Source: Pseudosulfitobacter koreensis (GTDB taxonomy: Bacteria > Pseudomonadota > Alphaproteobacteria > Rhodobacterales > Rhodobacteraceae). Taken from it: a stretch of DNA of 64,000 nt. The notes under the pieces are model-generated. The model was not told where the DNA came from. It made no database searches and saw only the letters and a program-made list of their open reading frames with translations. A program made the position numbers and the translations under genes. How positions within the stretch are numbered: position 1 is the stretch's first letter; every line of letters begins with the position of its first letter. Location of the stretch: positions 143,419 to 207,418 of the forward strand of contig NZ_JANKJG010000006.1 of assembly GCF_024733015.1 (NCBI RefSeq). The letters are read 5' to 3'. Positions 36,677 to 45,775 of the stretch are shown here, piece by piece.

Positions 36677-37327
36677 ATGAGATCCCTCGCCGCAATCGCT
36701 TTGATCTGCACCGCCACCGCCCCACAGGCACATCCGCACATCTTTATTGATGCGGGTTTGGTGGCGATTGTCGATGATGCGGGCGCGCTGCAGGCGGTCG
36801 AGGTCACTTGGGCCTACGATGCGTTCTATTCGCTGCTGATCACCGAGGATTTCGGGCTGGACCCGGACGGTGATGCGGTTCTGACGCCGCAGGAAGAGGA
36901 ACAGCTGCGTGGTTTCGACATGCAGTGGATTCCAGGATACGACGGCGATCTGGTCGCGCGGCTGGACGGTGCGCCGCTGAAGCTGTCGCGGCCGCGCGAT
37001 GTTTCGCTGGTGATGCGCGAGGGGCGGATCGTGACGACGCATGTGCGCGATGTGGTGGGTGCGCCCGTGCTGGCCGGTCACAGCCTGTCGATGAAGCCCT
37101 TTGATCCGACATATTACACGGCCTATGACGTCACGCTGAACGTGACCGTCGAGGGGCTGGACGGGTGCATGATCGCGCGCCATCTGCCCGATCTGGATGC
37201 AGGGATGAAACAGATGCAAAGCGCGCTGTCGAAACTTGGCCGGGATGAGGATGCGATCGAGGCGGGCTTTCCCGAGGTCGGCGAGGCCTTTGCGACCGAA
37301 GTTGAAATGACATGCGCGCCCCGCTGA
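36677..37327 (+). CDS. DUF1007 family periplasmic protein
   Basis: 216 residues, started at the ATG that gives a signal peptide (about 1-20, cleavage before HPHIF). The mature N-terminus HPHIFIDAG is typical of DUF1007 proteins, which pair with NicO nickel/cobalt transporters and may bind metal through that histidine cluster. Two cysteines occur near the C-terminal half. Overlaps the transporter gene by 16 bases. Confidence 0.88.
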   Translation: MRSLAAIALICTATAPQAHPHIFIDAGLVAIVDDAGALQAVEVTWAYDAFYSLLITEDFGLDPDGDAVLTPQEEEQLRGFDMQWIPGYDGDLVARLDGAPLKLSRPRDVSLVMREGRIVTTHVRDVVGAPVLAGHSLSMKPFDPTYYTAYDVTLNVTVEGLDGCMIARHLPDLDAGMKQMQSALSKLGRDEDAIEAGFPEVGEAFATEVEMTCAPR

Positions 37328-38235
37328 TCGCCTTGCTTGCGGCGCTGGCCGCGCTGGGCTGGTGGCTGTCGCCCGGTGGCGGGCTGGGACAGATCGGCCA
37401 GATGGCTGCGGGTTATCAGCGGTCGTTCCAGAACGAGATGGCGCTGACGCTGCGTGCGACGCGTGCGGGCAATCCCGGGGCGTTCTGGACGCTTTTGGGT
37501 GCGTGTTTCGCTTACGGCTTTTTTCATGCGGTCGGGCCGGGGCACGGCAAGGTGATTATCGGCGGCTATGGGTTGGGACGTCGGGTGACGGTGCTGCGGT
37601 TGGGCGTAATCGCCCTGCTGTCGTCGCTGGGGCAGGCGGTGACGGCGATTGTGCTGGTGCAGGGCGGTCTATGGCTGTTCGCGCTGACCCGCGAGCAGAT
37701 GGTCGACACCGCAGAGGATGTGATGGCGCCGGTCAGCTACGCCGCGATTGCGCTGATCGGGCTGTGGCTGTTGGGGCGTGGCGCGCGGCGGTTGCTGCGG
37801 CGCAGCCCTGCGGGTGGTCATTCGCATGACAACGACCAGAGCCACGACCACAGCCACAACGACGGGCATTGCGCCACCTGCGGGCATCGCCATGCGCCAA
37901 GCGTGGAAGAGGTCGCAGGCATCAACTCGGTTCGCGAAGCGGTGGTGCTGATTGCGGGGGTGGCGATCCGGCCCTGCACCGGCGCGCTGTTCGTGCTGGT
38001 GATCACCCATGGCATGGGCATCCTGCCCGCTGGCATCGCGGGTGTCTTTGCGATGGCGATCGGCACGGCGGTGGTTACCGTCGCCGTCGGGACCGGTGCC
38101 GTGGGGTTGCGCAGCGGCCTGCTGGGCAGCGTCGCGGGCAGCCCGATGGCCGCAAGCCTGCTGCCGGTGATCGAAATCGCGGCAGGTGCTCTGGTGGTGA
38201 TCGGCGCGGGCGGATTGCTTTTACGCGCCCTGTAA
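37312..38235 (+). CDS. NicO/RcnA-type nickel-cobalt transporter
   Basis: 307 residues with about six to seven hydrophobic segments. The family motif FHAVGPGHGKVIIGGYGLG is near residue 70, and a second conserved block AGVAIRPCTGALFVLVITHG is near 220. Between them is a cytosolic His-rich loop (GGHSHDNDQSHDHSHNDGH, about 160-178, plus CATCGHRH). RcnA-type proteins export Ni2+/Co2+. No RcnR or riboswitch is seen upstream. Confidence 0.9.
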   Translation: MRAPLIALLAALAALGWWLSPGGGLGQIGQMAAGYQRSFQNEMALTLRATRAGNPGAFWTLLGACFAYGFFHAVGPGHGKVIIGGYGLGRRVTVLRLGVIALLSSLGQAVTAIVLVQGGLWLFALTREQMVDTAEDVMAPVSYAAIALIGLWLLGRGARRLLRRSPAGGHSHDNDQSHDHSHNDGHCATCGHRHAPSVEEVAGINSVREAVVLIAGVAIRPCTGALFVLVITHGMGILPAGIAGVFAMAIGTAVVTVAVGTGAVGLRSGLLGSVAGSPMAASLLPVIEIAAGALVVIGAGGLLLRAL

Positions 38236-38372
38236 CAATTCGTAAGAATTCCGCAAACATCCCGAAAAAGTTGACCGCGAGTGTGCTGACAGCGTGATGC
38301 GCGGGGAGGATTCGCGCGTCATGCGGGGAGGGCCTGTTGCGACGACCGCAGCGGGTTTGGGAGGAGAATACA

Positions 38373-40343
38373 TTGACCAAGACGCTGGAAGGCGCCGATG
38401 GACTGACGTCCATACCGGCGTTGCTGCATCGCAATGCGACCAAGTTCGCAGATGCCCCTGCCTATCGCGAAAAAGAATTCGGTATCTGGCAAAGCTGGAG
38501 CTGGTCGCAGGCACTTGATGAAATCGAGGCGCTGGCGCTGGGGATGATCGACCTTGGTGTGGCCGAGGGCGATTTCGTCGCGGTGATCGGGCGCAACCGG
38601 CCTCGGCTCTATTGGGCGATGATGTCGGCGCAGATGTGCGGGGCCATTCCGGTGCCGCTCTACAGTGACGCCGCCGCTGAAGAGATGACCTATACCTTGG
38701 GGCACTGCGGCGCGAAATACGTGATCGCGGGCGACCAGGAGCAGGTCGACAAGGTCATGGAAATACAAGGCGACCTGCCGCAGTTCGAGGAGATGATATA
38801 TCTCGACGCGCGTGGTCTGCGGAAATACGACCATGAAAAGCTGCGGTCCTATGCGCAGGTGCAGGACACCGGGCGCGCCAGGCGAGACGACCTGATCGCC
38901 GACATGAAGGCCCGCATCGCCAAGCTGGATTACGACAGCACCGCCGTGATGCTTTATACCTCGGGCACCACCGGCAACCCCAAAGGTGTGGTGCTGAGCA
39001 ACCGCAATGTGATCGAGACCTCGCGCACCAGCTCCGAATTTGACCACCTGCGCCAGACCGACGACATTCTGGCCTATCTGCCGATGGCATGGGTCGGCGA
39101 TTTCATCTTTTCCGTCGGCCAGGCGCTGTGGACCGGGTATTGCACCAATTGTCCCGAAAGCCCCGAGACGATGATGACCGACCTGCGCGAAATCGGGCCG
39201 ACCTATTACTTTGCCCCGCCGCGCGTGTTCGAAACCCAGCTGACCAACGTGATGATCCGGATGGAGGATGCGAGCAAGCTGAAGAAACGCATGTTCGACC
39301 ACTTCATGGCCCATGCGCGCAAGGTCGGCCCCGATCTGCTGGACGGCAAGCCCGTCAGCTTCATGGACCGGATGAAATACAAGCTGGGCGATCTGCTGGT
39401 CTACGGCCCGCTGAAAAACACGCTGGGCTTCACCCGCGTGCGCGTCGGCTATACGGCGGGCGAGGCCATCGGGCCGGAAATCTTCGATTTCTACCGCTCG
39501 CTGGGGATCAACCTCAAACAGCTCTACGGTCAGACCGAGGCCACCGTCTACATCACCGCCCAGCCCGATGGCGAAGTGCGCAGCGACACCGTGGGCGTCG
39601 TGTGCCCCGGCGTCGAGCTGAAGATCGAGGACAACGGCGAGGTCTACTACCGCTCGCCGGGCGTGTTCGTCGAGTATTACAAGAACCCCGAAAGCACCGC
39701 CGACACCAAGGATGCCGAGGGCTGGGTCGCCACCGGCGACGCGGGCTTTATCGAGCCTGACACGGGCCATCTGCGGATCATCGACCGCGCAAAGGACGTG
39801 GGCAAGATGGCCGACAGATCGCTGTTCGCGCCCAAATACGTCGAGAACAAGCTGAAGTTCTATCCCAATATCCTGGAGGCCGTGGTCTTTGGCAACGGGC
39901 GCGACGAGTGCACGGCGTTCATCAACATCGACCTGACCGCCGTCAGCAACTGGGCCGAGCGCAACAACATCGCCTATGCGTCCTATCAGGAGCTTGCAGG
40001 CCACCCGCAGGTGCTGGCCACGATCCAGAGCCACGTCGAGGCGGTGAACCGCTCGGTCGCCGAGGACGAGATGCTGTCGGGCTGCCAAGTCCACCGCTTT
40101 GTCGTGCTGCACAAGGAACTGGATGCCGACGACGGCGAACTGACCCGCACCCGCAAGGTGCGCCGCAAGAAGATCGAAGAGAAATTCCACGACATCATCA
40201 CGGCGCTCTACGACGGGTCCAGACAGATCAGCACGGTGACCGAAGTGACCTATGAAGACGGCCGCAAGGGCGCGATCAAGGCGACGCTGGAGATCCGCGA
40301 AGCGGCCGTCGAGAAGGTGACGACGCGGATGGCGGCGGAATGA
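38373..40343 (+). CDS. Long-chain acyl-CoA synthetase-type AMP-forming ligase
   Basis: 656 residues, read from a TTG start because GGGAGGAG lies exactly 8 bases upstream; the only earlier ATG has no ribosome site and gives an Arg-rich leader. ANL superfamily: AMP-binding P-loop MLYTSGTTGNPKG near residue 195, LYGQTEATVYITAQP near 390, GWVATGDAG near 450, and the hinge region RAKDVGKMADRS near 475. Activates a carboxylic acid to its CoA thioester. First gene of a seven-gene cassette with an ABC importer and a PaaK-like ligase, so the substrate may be imported by that transporter. Fatty or aryl acid cannot be decided from sequence. Confidence 0.9.
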   Translation: MTKTLEGADGLTSIPALLHRNATKFADAPAYREKEFGIWQSWSWSQALDEIEALALGMIDLGVAEGDFVAVIGRNRPRLYWAMMSAQMCGAIPVPLYSDAAAEEMTYTLGHCGAKYVIAGDQEQVDKVMEIQGDLPQFEEMIYLDARGLRKYDHEKLRSYAQVQDTGRARRDDLIADMKARIAKLDYDSTAVMLYTSGTTGNPKGVVLSNRNVIETSRTSSEFDHLRQTDDILAYLPMAWVGDFIFSVGQALWTGYCTNCPESPETMMTDLREIGPTYYFAPPRVFETQLTNVMIRMEDASKLKKRMFDHFMAHARKVGPDLLDGKPVSFMDRMKYKLGDLLVYGPLKNTLGFTRVRVGYTAGEAIGPEIFDFYRSLGINLKQLYGQTEATVYITAQPDGEVRSDTVGVVCPGVELKIEDNGEVYYRSPGVFVEYYKNPESTADTKDAEGWVATGDAGFIEPDTGHLRIIDRAKDVGKMADRSLFAPKYVENKLKFYPNILEAVVFGNGRDECTAFINIDLTAVSNWAERNNIAYASYQELAGHPQVLATIQSHVEAVNRSVAEDEMLSGCQVHRFVVLHKELDADDGELTRTRKVRRKKIEEKFHDIITALYDGSRQISTVTEVTYEDGRKGAIKATLEIREAAVEKVTTRMAAE

Positions 40344-40401
40344 TGGGCCTGGCTTTTCTCGGAGCGCAGATGCAGCGGCCAACAATGCAGGGAGACGTGT
40401 G

Positions 40402-41220
40402 ATGCTGGACCAGTCAGAAGGCTACACAACCGCGGACGGTCGCAAGATCGGTCCGGTGGTGATGGAGATGAAGAACATCACCCTGCGTTTTGGCGGCGTC
40501 GAGGCGATCAAGGACATCTCGTTCGACATCCGCGAGGGCGAAATCCGCGCGATCATCGGGCCGAACGGTGCCGGTAAATCGTCGATGCTGAACGTGATTT
40601 CGGGGTTCTACGTGCCCCAAGAGGGCCAGGTATTCTATCAGGGCCAGCCGCGCCCGCCGATGAAACCCTATCAGGTGGCCCGCCAGGGCATTGCGCGGAC
40701 GTTCCAGAACATCGCTCTGTTCGAGGGCATGACCGTCTTGGACAACGTGATGACCGGGCGTCTGACCCATATGAAGACCGGCTTGTTCTGGCAGTCGATG
40801 TGGAAGGGCCGCGCCGAGACGGAAGAGACCGTGAACCGCGAAGTCGCGGAAAAGATCATCGACTTTCTGGAAATTCAGGCGATCCGCAAGACGCCCGTTG
40901 CACGGCTGCCTTACGGGCTGAAAAAGCGGGTCGAACTGGCGCGCGCGCTGGCCGCCGAGCCGTCGCTGCTGCTGCTGGACGAGCCGATGGCGGGCATGAA
41001 CGTAGAGGAAAAAGAGGACATGAGCCGCTTTATCCTGGATGTGAACGACGAATTCGGCACCACCATCGCGCTGATCGAACACGACATGGGCGTGGTGATG
41101 GACCTGAGCGACCGCGTGGTCGTGATGGATTACGGCAAGAAGATCGGTGACGGCACCCCCGACGAGGTGCGCGGCAATCAGGATGTGATCGACGCCTATC
41201 TGGGGGTCGCACATGACTGA
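40402..41220 (+). CDS. Branched-chain-type ABC transporter ATP-binding protein (LivG type)
   Basis: 272 residues from the ATG; the GTG directly before it is out of ribosome-site range. Walker A GPNGAGKSS near residue 54, Q-loop ARTFQNIALFEGMTVLDN, a weak signature LPYGLKKRVELARAL, Walker B LLLLDEP and C-terminal DAYLG typical of LivG. The signature Ser-Gly-Gly is replaced by Pro-Tyr-Gly, as in other LivG proteins. Confidence 0.93.
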   Translation: MLDQSEGYTTADGRKIGPVVMEMKNITLRFGGVEAIKDISFDIREGEIRAIIGPNGAGKSSMLNVISGFYVPQEGQVFYQGQPRPPMKPYQVARQGIARTFQNIALFEGMTVLDNVMTGRLTHMKTGLFWQSMWKGRAETEETVNREVAEKIIDFLEIQAIRKTPVARLPYGLKKRVELARALAAEPSLLLLDEPMAGMNVEEKEDMSRFILDVNDEFGTTIALIEHDMGVVMDLSDRVVVMDYGKKIGDGTPDEVRGNQDVIDAYLGVAHD

Positions 41221-41252
41221 TGCAACGATGTGGAATGTGAAGGAACTGCGCG

Positions 41253-42269
41253 ATGTCTGAGGCTTTTCTCTATACGGTAGAGGTGTTCCTGAACGGTCTG
41301 ATGGCCGGGGTGCTTTATGCGCTGGTCGCACTGGGCTTTGTGCTGATCTACAAGGCGTCGGGCATCTTCAACTTTGCCCAGGGGGTCATGGCGCTGTTCG
41401 CGGCGATGACGCTGGTGGGCTTTCAGAACGGGCAGGTGCCGTTCGCACATCTGATCAACGCGACCTTCGGGCTGCATGTGACGACCTTCGGGTGGAACCT
41501 GCATTCGACTGTCGCGGTGTTCCTGACGGTGCTGGTGATGATCGCGCTGGCCTGGGCCGTGCAGCGGTTCGTGTTCCGGCATCTGGTGGGACAAGAGCCG
41601 ATCATCCTGTTCATGGCGACCATTGGGCTGGCCTATTTCCTCGAAGGGGTCGCGGACCTGATGTGGGGCTCGGAAATCAAGACGCTGGACCTGTGCTGGG
41701 CCGTGGGCGCATGCCTGCCGCAAGGCGGAAACCTGTGGATCGAACAGGCGACCGAGGGGCTGGGCGGTGAAGGCTTCTACGGCTTTTTTATCGACAGTCT
41801 TGATATCGTGGCCGCGCTGGTGGCGATGGTGCTGGTCGCGGCACTGGTGGCCTTTGCCCAGTATACCAAGCAGGGCCGCGCGATGCGGGCCGTGGCGGAT
41901 GACCACCAGGCGGCGTTGTCCGTGGGCGTGTCGCTGAACTTTATCTGGATACTGGTGTGGTCGCTGGCGGGCTTTGTGGCCTTGGTCGCGGGCATCATGT
42001 GGGGCGCGAAATCGGGCGTGCAGTTCTCGTTGTCGCTGATCGCGCTCAAGGCGCTGCCGGTGCTGATGCTGGGCGGATTCACATCCATCCCCGGTGCCAT
42101 CGTCGGCGGGCTGATCATCGGCGTCGGTGAAAAGCTGTTCGAGTTCCTGATCGGTGCGCCGTTCCTGGGCGGGGCAACCGAGAACTGGTTCGCCTACATG
42201 CTGGCGCTGGTGTTCCTGGTGTTCCGTCCGCAGGGTCTGTTCGGGGAGAAGATCATTGAACGTGTGTGA
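41253..42269 (+). CDS. Branched-chain-type ABC transporter permease (LivH type)
   Basis: 338 residues, eight or so hydrophobic segments, with ALGFVLIYKASGIFNFAQG near residue 25 and a C-terminal GGFTSIPGAIVGGLIIGVGE block near 275, both LivH hallmarks. Longer than E. coli LivH (about 308) through an extra loop around residues 135-170. GAAGGAA upstream. Followed by a dispersed repeat before livM. Confidence 0.93.
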   Translation: MSEAFLYTVEVFLNGLMAGVLYALVALGFVLIYKASGIFNFAQGVMALFAAMTLVGFQNGQVPFAHLINATFGLHVTTFGWNLHSTVAVFLTVLVMIALAWAVQRFVFRHLVGQEPIILFMATIGLAYFLEGVADLMWGSEIKTLDLCWAVGACLPQGGNLWIEQATEGLGGEGFYGFFIDSLDIVAALVAMVLVAALVAFAQYTKQGRAMRAVADDHQAALSVGVSLNFIWILVWSLAGFVALVAGIMWGAKSGVQFSLSLIALKALPVLMLGGFTSIPGAIVGGLIIGVGEKLFEFLIGAPFLGGATENWFAYMLALVFLVFRPQGLFGEKIIERV

Positions 42270-42285
42270 TCCGGTCATAGCGGAC

Positions 42286-42332
42286 GCGGGGGCCAGCCCC
42301 CGCACCCCCGGGATATTTGCAGCCAAAAGAAA
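42286..42332 (+). repeat. Dispersed GC-rich intergenic repeat, copy C
   Basis: GCGGGGGCCAGCCCCCGC palindromic head, then ACCCCCGGGATATTTGCA and GCCAAAAGAA. It sits inside the transport operon between the two permease genes, where the hairpin could cause RNA processing or partial termination. Confidence 0.75.
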
Positions 42333-42362
42333 CAAAGGCCTCCGGGCTGTGGGAGAAGTCTG

Positions 42363-43439
42363 ATGTTTTATCGTGAAGCAGGCGAATTCAGCACGACATA
42401 CAAGGATGACAGCCAGACCTTTCCGATCAAGTTCGACCGGTGGCGTTACTACTTCGTGCTGTTCGTGGCGGTGTTCGTCATTCCGTTCATGGTCAACGAC
42501 TATTGGGTCAACTCGATCTTCCTGCCGTTCCTGATCTATGCGATTGCCGCGATCGGGCTGAACATCCTGGTGGGTTATTGCGGGCAGGTGTCGCTGGGCA
42601 CCGGCGGGTTCATGGCTGTGGGCGCCTATGCGTGCTACAAGCTGATGACTAGCTTTCCCGATGTCAGCATGTTCGTGCATGTCATCATTGCAGGCGCCAT
42701 CACGGCGGTGGTCGGGGTGCTGTTCGGTCTGCCGTCCTTGCGCATCAAGGGGTTCTACCTGGCGGTGGCGACGCTGGCGGCGCAGTTCTTTCTGGTGTGG
42801 CTGTTCAACCGCGTGCCGTGGTTCTACAACTATTCCGCTTCGGGCCAGATCAACGCACCCGAGCGTGACACATTCGGCGTGCTGATCACCGGGCCCAACA
42901 CCGAAGCCTGGGCTGCCTATCTGTTCTGCGTGGTCTTCACCATCGTCAGCGCCGTGATCGCACGCAACCTGACGCGCGGATCTGTGGGACGCAAATGGAT
43001 GGCAATCCGCGACATGGACATCGCCGCCGAGATCATTGGGGTGAACCCGCTGACCGCCAAGCTGAGCGCATTTGCCATCTCGTCGTTCTTTGTCGGCGTC
43101 TCGGGCGCGCTGTTCTTCAGCGTCTATCTGGGCGCGGTCGAAGTGGGCGAGGTCTTTGGCATCAACAAGTCGTTCCTGGTGCTCTTCATGATCATCATCG
43201 GCGGGCTGGGCAGCATCTTTGGCAGCTTTGCCGGGGCGGCCTTTCTGGTCCTGTTGCCCGTGGCACTGAAGGTCGTGGGCGTGGATTGGCTGGGCTGGCC
43301 CACCGACATCGTGGCGCATCTGCAGCTGGTGATCGTGGGGGCGCTGATCATCGTGTTCCTGATCGCCGAGCCACATGGCATCGCGCAGCTTTGGCGCGTG
43401 GCCAAGGAAAAATTGAGATTGTGGCCATTCCCGCACTGA
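42363..43439 (+). CDS. Branched-chain-type ABC transporter permease (LivM type)
   Basis: 358 residues, about nine hydrophobic segments. AIGLNILVGYCGQVSLGTGG near residue 65, LRIKGFYLAVATLAAQF near 130, RDMDIAAEIIGVN near 220 and IIGGLGSIFGSFAGAA near 280 are LivM signatures. Partner of the LivH-type permease 93 bases upstream. Confidence 0.93.
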   Translation: MFYREAGEFSTTYKDDSQTFPIKFDRWRYYFVLFVAVFVIPFMVNDYWVNSIFLPFLIYAIAAIGLNILVGYCGQVSLGTGGFMAVGAYACYKLMTSFPDVSMFVHVIIAGAITAVVGVLFGLPSLRIKGFYLAVATLAAQFFLVWLFNRVPWFYNYSASGQINAPERDTFGVLITGPNTEAWAAYLFCVVFTIVSAVIARNLTRGSVGRKWMAIRDMDIAAEIIGVNPLTAKLSAFAISSFFVGVSGALFFSVYLGAVEVGEVFGINKSFLVLFMIIIGGLGSIFGSFAGAAFLVLLPVALKVVGVDWLGWPTDIVAHLQLVIVGALIIVFLIAEPHGIAQLWRVAKEKLRLWPFPH

Positions 43440-43534
43440 CGGGGCTGGCGACCAAGACTGGCGGGGACGAACCCTGCCCTGCGTAAGGCTCCGGTAAAGG
43501 GGCTGCATCGGAAAAACCAAGGGAGGAAACACCG

Positions 43535-44818
43535 ATGAAGATGAAGTTTGCGACAATGGCGGTTGCTGCCGTGATGGCGGCAGGCCCGGTGATGGCGGAT
43601 CTCGTGTTCCCGTCGCTGAGCTATCGGACCGGGCCCTATGCGGCCAGCGGCATTCCCTTTGCGGATGGATATGCCGATTACTTCACCCTGCTGAACGAGC
43701 GGGATGGCGGCATTGGAGGTGCCCCCGTCCGCATGGTGGAATGTGAAACCGGCTATAACACCGAAAAAGGCGTGGAATGCTACGAATCCACCAAGGGTGA
43801 AGGCGCGCTGGTCTATCAGCCGCTGTCCACCGGCATAACCTATCAGCTGATCCCCAAGGCGACGGCTGACGGCATCCCGATCCACTCGATGGGCTATGGC
43901 CGGACGTCGGCGTCGAACGGCACCGTGTTCAGCCACGTGTTCAACTATCCCGCCAACTACTGGGATGGTGCGTCGGGTGCGATCAACTATCTGCTGGAAG
44001 AGAACGGTGGCAATCTGGACGGCAAGAAGATCGCGCTGATCTACCACAACTCGGCCTATGGCAAGGAGCCGATCCGCACGCTGGAAGAGCTGCAGAAACA
44101 ACATGGTTTTGAGCTGACGCTGCTGCCCGTCGACCACCCAGGTCAGGAGCAGAAATCGCAGTGGCTGCAAATTCGCCGTGACCGTCCCGACTATGTCGTG
44201 ATGTGGGGTTGGGGCGTGATGAACCAGGTTGCCGTGCAAGAGGCGGTGAACATCCGCTATCCGATGGAAAACTTCATCGGTGTGTGGTGGTCGGGTTCCG
44301 AAGCGGACGTGATCCCCGCAGGCGCTGCGGCGAATGGCTACAAGGCGCTGACGTTCCACGGCGTCGGCAAGGACTATCCGGTCTATGACGACATCCAGAA
44401 ATTCGTTCTGGACGCAGGCAAGGCTGCCGGTGCGGGCGACCAGATCGGTACGGTCCAGTATAACCGTGGCATGTACGCCGCGATGCTGGCAGCCGAGGCG
44501 GCGCGGACAGCGCAGGAAATCCACGGCACTGCGGACATCACCCCCGCGATGATGCGCGATGGCATGGAAGCGCTGGAGATCACCGAAGAGAAGATGGCCG
44601 CACTGGGCCTGCCGAACTATGGCCCCGCGTTCAAGGTGTCGTGCGAACAGCACGGCGGGCCCGGCCTGGTTGGTGTGACCCAGTGGGATGCAGCCGCACA
44701 GCAGTGGAACGTGATCTCTGATTACAAACCCACCGACCGCGAGCTGATCGGGCGTCTGATCGAAGAGGACTCGGCTGCCTATGCCGCCGAGAACAACATC
44801 GAGCCACGCTGCAACTAA
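43535..44818 (+). CDS. ABC transporter substrate-binding protein (LivK/amide type)
   Basis: 427 residues; ATG 8 bases after GGGAGGAAAC. Sec signal peptide ending VMA (about residue 22). Periplasmic binding fold type 1 with IPFADGYADYFTLLNERDGGIGG near residue 40 and GKKIALIYHNSAYGKEPI near 165. Closest to the binding proteins found with acyl-CoA ligase/PaaK cassettes rather than to LivJ/LivK proper, so the ligand may not be an amino acid. Gene order permease-permease-SBP-ATPase. Confidence 0.9.
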   Translation: MKMKFATMAVAAVMAAGPVMADLVFPSLSYRTGPYAASGIPFADGYADYFTLLNERDGGIGGAPVRMVECETGYNTEKGVECYESTKGEGALVYQPLSTGITYQLIPKATADGIPIHSMGYGRTSASNGTVFSHVFNYPANYWDGASGAINYLLEENGGNLDGKKIALIYHNSAYGKEPIRTLEELQKQHGFELTLLPVDHPGQEQKSQWLQIRRDRPDYVVMWGWGVMNQVAVQEAVNIRYPMENFIGVWWSGSEADVIPAGAAANGYKALTFHGVGKDYPVYDDIQKFVLDAGKAAGAGDQIGTVQYNRGMYAAMLAAEAARTAQEIHGTADITPAMMRDGMEALEITEEKMAALGLPNYGPAFKVSCEQHGGPGLVGVTQWDAAAQQWNVISDYKPTDRELIGRLIEEDSAAYAAENNIEPRCN

Positions 44819-44890
44819 ACCCCCTTTCTCCGGCGGCGGGGTGCCGTCGCCGGAGATCCATCTGAACATTGCCATCGGGACAGGTTGATC

Positions 44891-45715
44891 ATGCTGGACG
44901 CCGCAAAAACTGACGAGACCTTGCTTGAGGTCAACAACATCGAGGTGATCTACAATCACGTCATCCTGGTGCTGAAAGGCGTCAGCCTGTCGGTGCCCAA
45001 GGGCGGGATCACCGCCCTGCTGGGGGGCAACGGCGCGGGCAAGACCACGACGCTGAAAGCCATCAGCGGCCTGCTGGCCTCGGAGCGGGGCGAGGTCACC
45101 AAGGGCTCGATCAAATATCGCGGCGATGCGATCCAGCACACCGACCCGGCCGAAACCGTGAAACGCGGCGTCGTTCAGGTGATGGAAGGCCGTCACTGTT
45201 TCGAACACCTGACCATCGAGGAAAACCTGCTGACTGGCGCCTATACGCGCACCGACGGCAAGGGCGCCACGGCAGCGGACCTTGAGATGGTTTACGATTA
45301 CTTTCCACGGCTGCGCGAGCGCCGCAAGTCGCAGGCAGGCTACACCTCGGGTGGCGAGCAGCAGATGTGCGCGATCGGTCGCGCCCTGATGAGCCGCCCC
45401 GAGACGATCCTGCTGGACGAGCCCAGCATGGGCCTGGCGCCGCAACTGGTCGAGCAGATTTTCTCGATCGTGAAATCGGTCAATGAAAAGGAAGGCGTGT
45501 CCTTCCTGCTGGCCGAACAGAACACCAACGTGGCGCTGCGGTTTGCGCATTACGGATACATTCTGGAATCGGGTCGCGTGGTCATGGACGGCCCCGCCGC
45601 CGAGCTGCGCGAGAACCCCGACGTGAAGGAATTCTATCTTGGCATGTCTGATGAAGGCCGCAAATCGTTCCGCGATGTGCGGTCCTACCGGCGGCGCAAG
45701 CGCTGGCTGAGCTAA
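44891..45715 (+). CDS. Branched-chain-type ABC transporter ATP-binding protein (LivF type)
   Basis: 274 residues from the ATG; a TTG six bases earlier is possible. Walker A GGNGAGKTT near residue 46, VQVMEGRHCFEHLTIEENL Q-loop region, signature YTSGGEQQM near 154, Walker B ILLDEPSMGLAP and H-loop. The C-terminus carries an extra basic tail (YRRRKRWLS). Confidence 0.93.
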   Translation: MLDAAKTDETLLEVNNIEVIYNHVILVLKGVSLSVPKGGITALLGGNGAGKTTTLKAISGLLASERGEVTKGSIKYRGDAIQHTDPAETVKRGVVQVMEGRHCFEHLTIEENLLTGAYTRTDGKGATAADLEMVYDYFPRLRERRKSQAGYTSGGEQQMCAIGRALMSRPETILLDEPSMGLAPQLVEQIFSIVKSVNEKEGVSFLLAEQNTNVALRFAHYGYILESGRVVMDGPAAELRENPDVKEFYLGMSDEGRKSFRDVRSYRRRKRWLS

Positions 45716-45775
45716 GCCCGACCGACGACAGGGGCTGCGGCCCACCTCTCATATAGACGAACAGGACACCTTCCG

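Noticed and set aside
38319..40385. 688-codon open frame on the minus strand
   Set aside because: Antisense to the acyl-CoA synthetase; no ribosome site or domain.
41196..43556. 786-codon open frame on the minus strand
   Set aside because: Opposite the LivH and LivM permease genes; composition (His/Gln/Arg rich) is typical of an antisense shadow.
43124..45745. 873-codon open frame on the minus strand
   Set aside because: Opposite the binding-protein and LivF genes with recognisable Walker motifs; no domain in the shadow.
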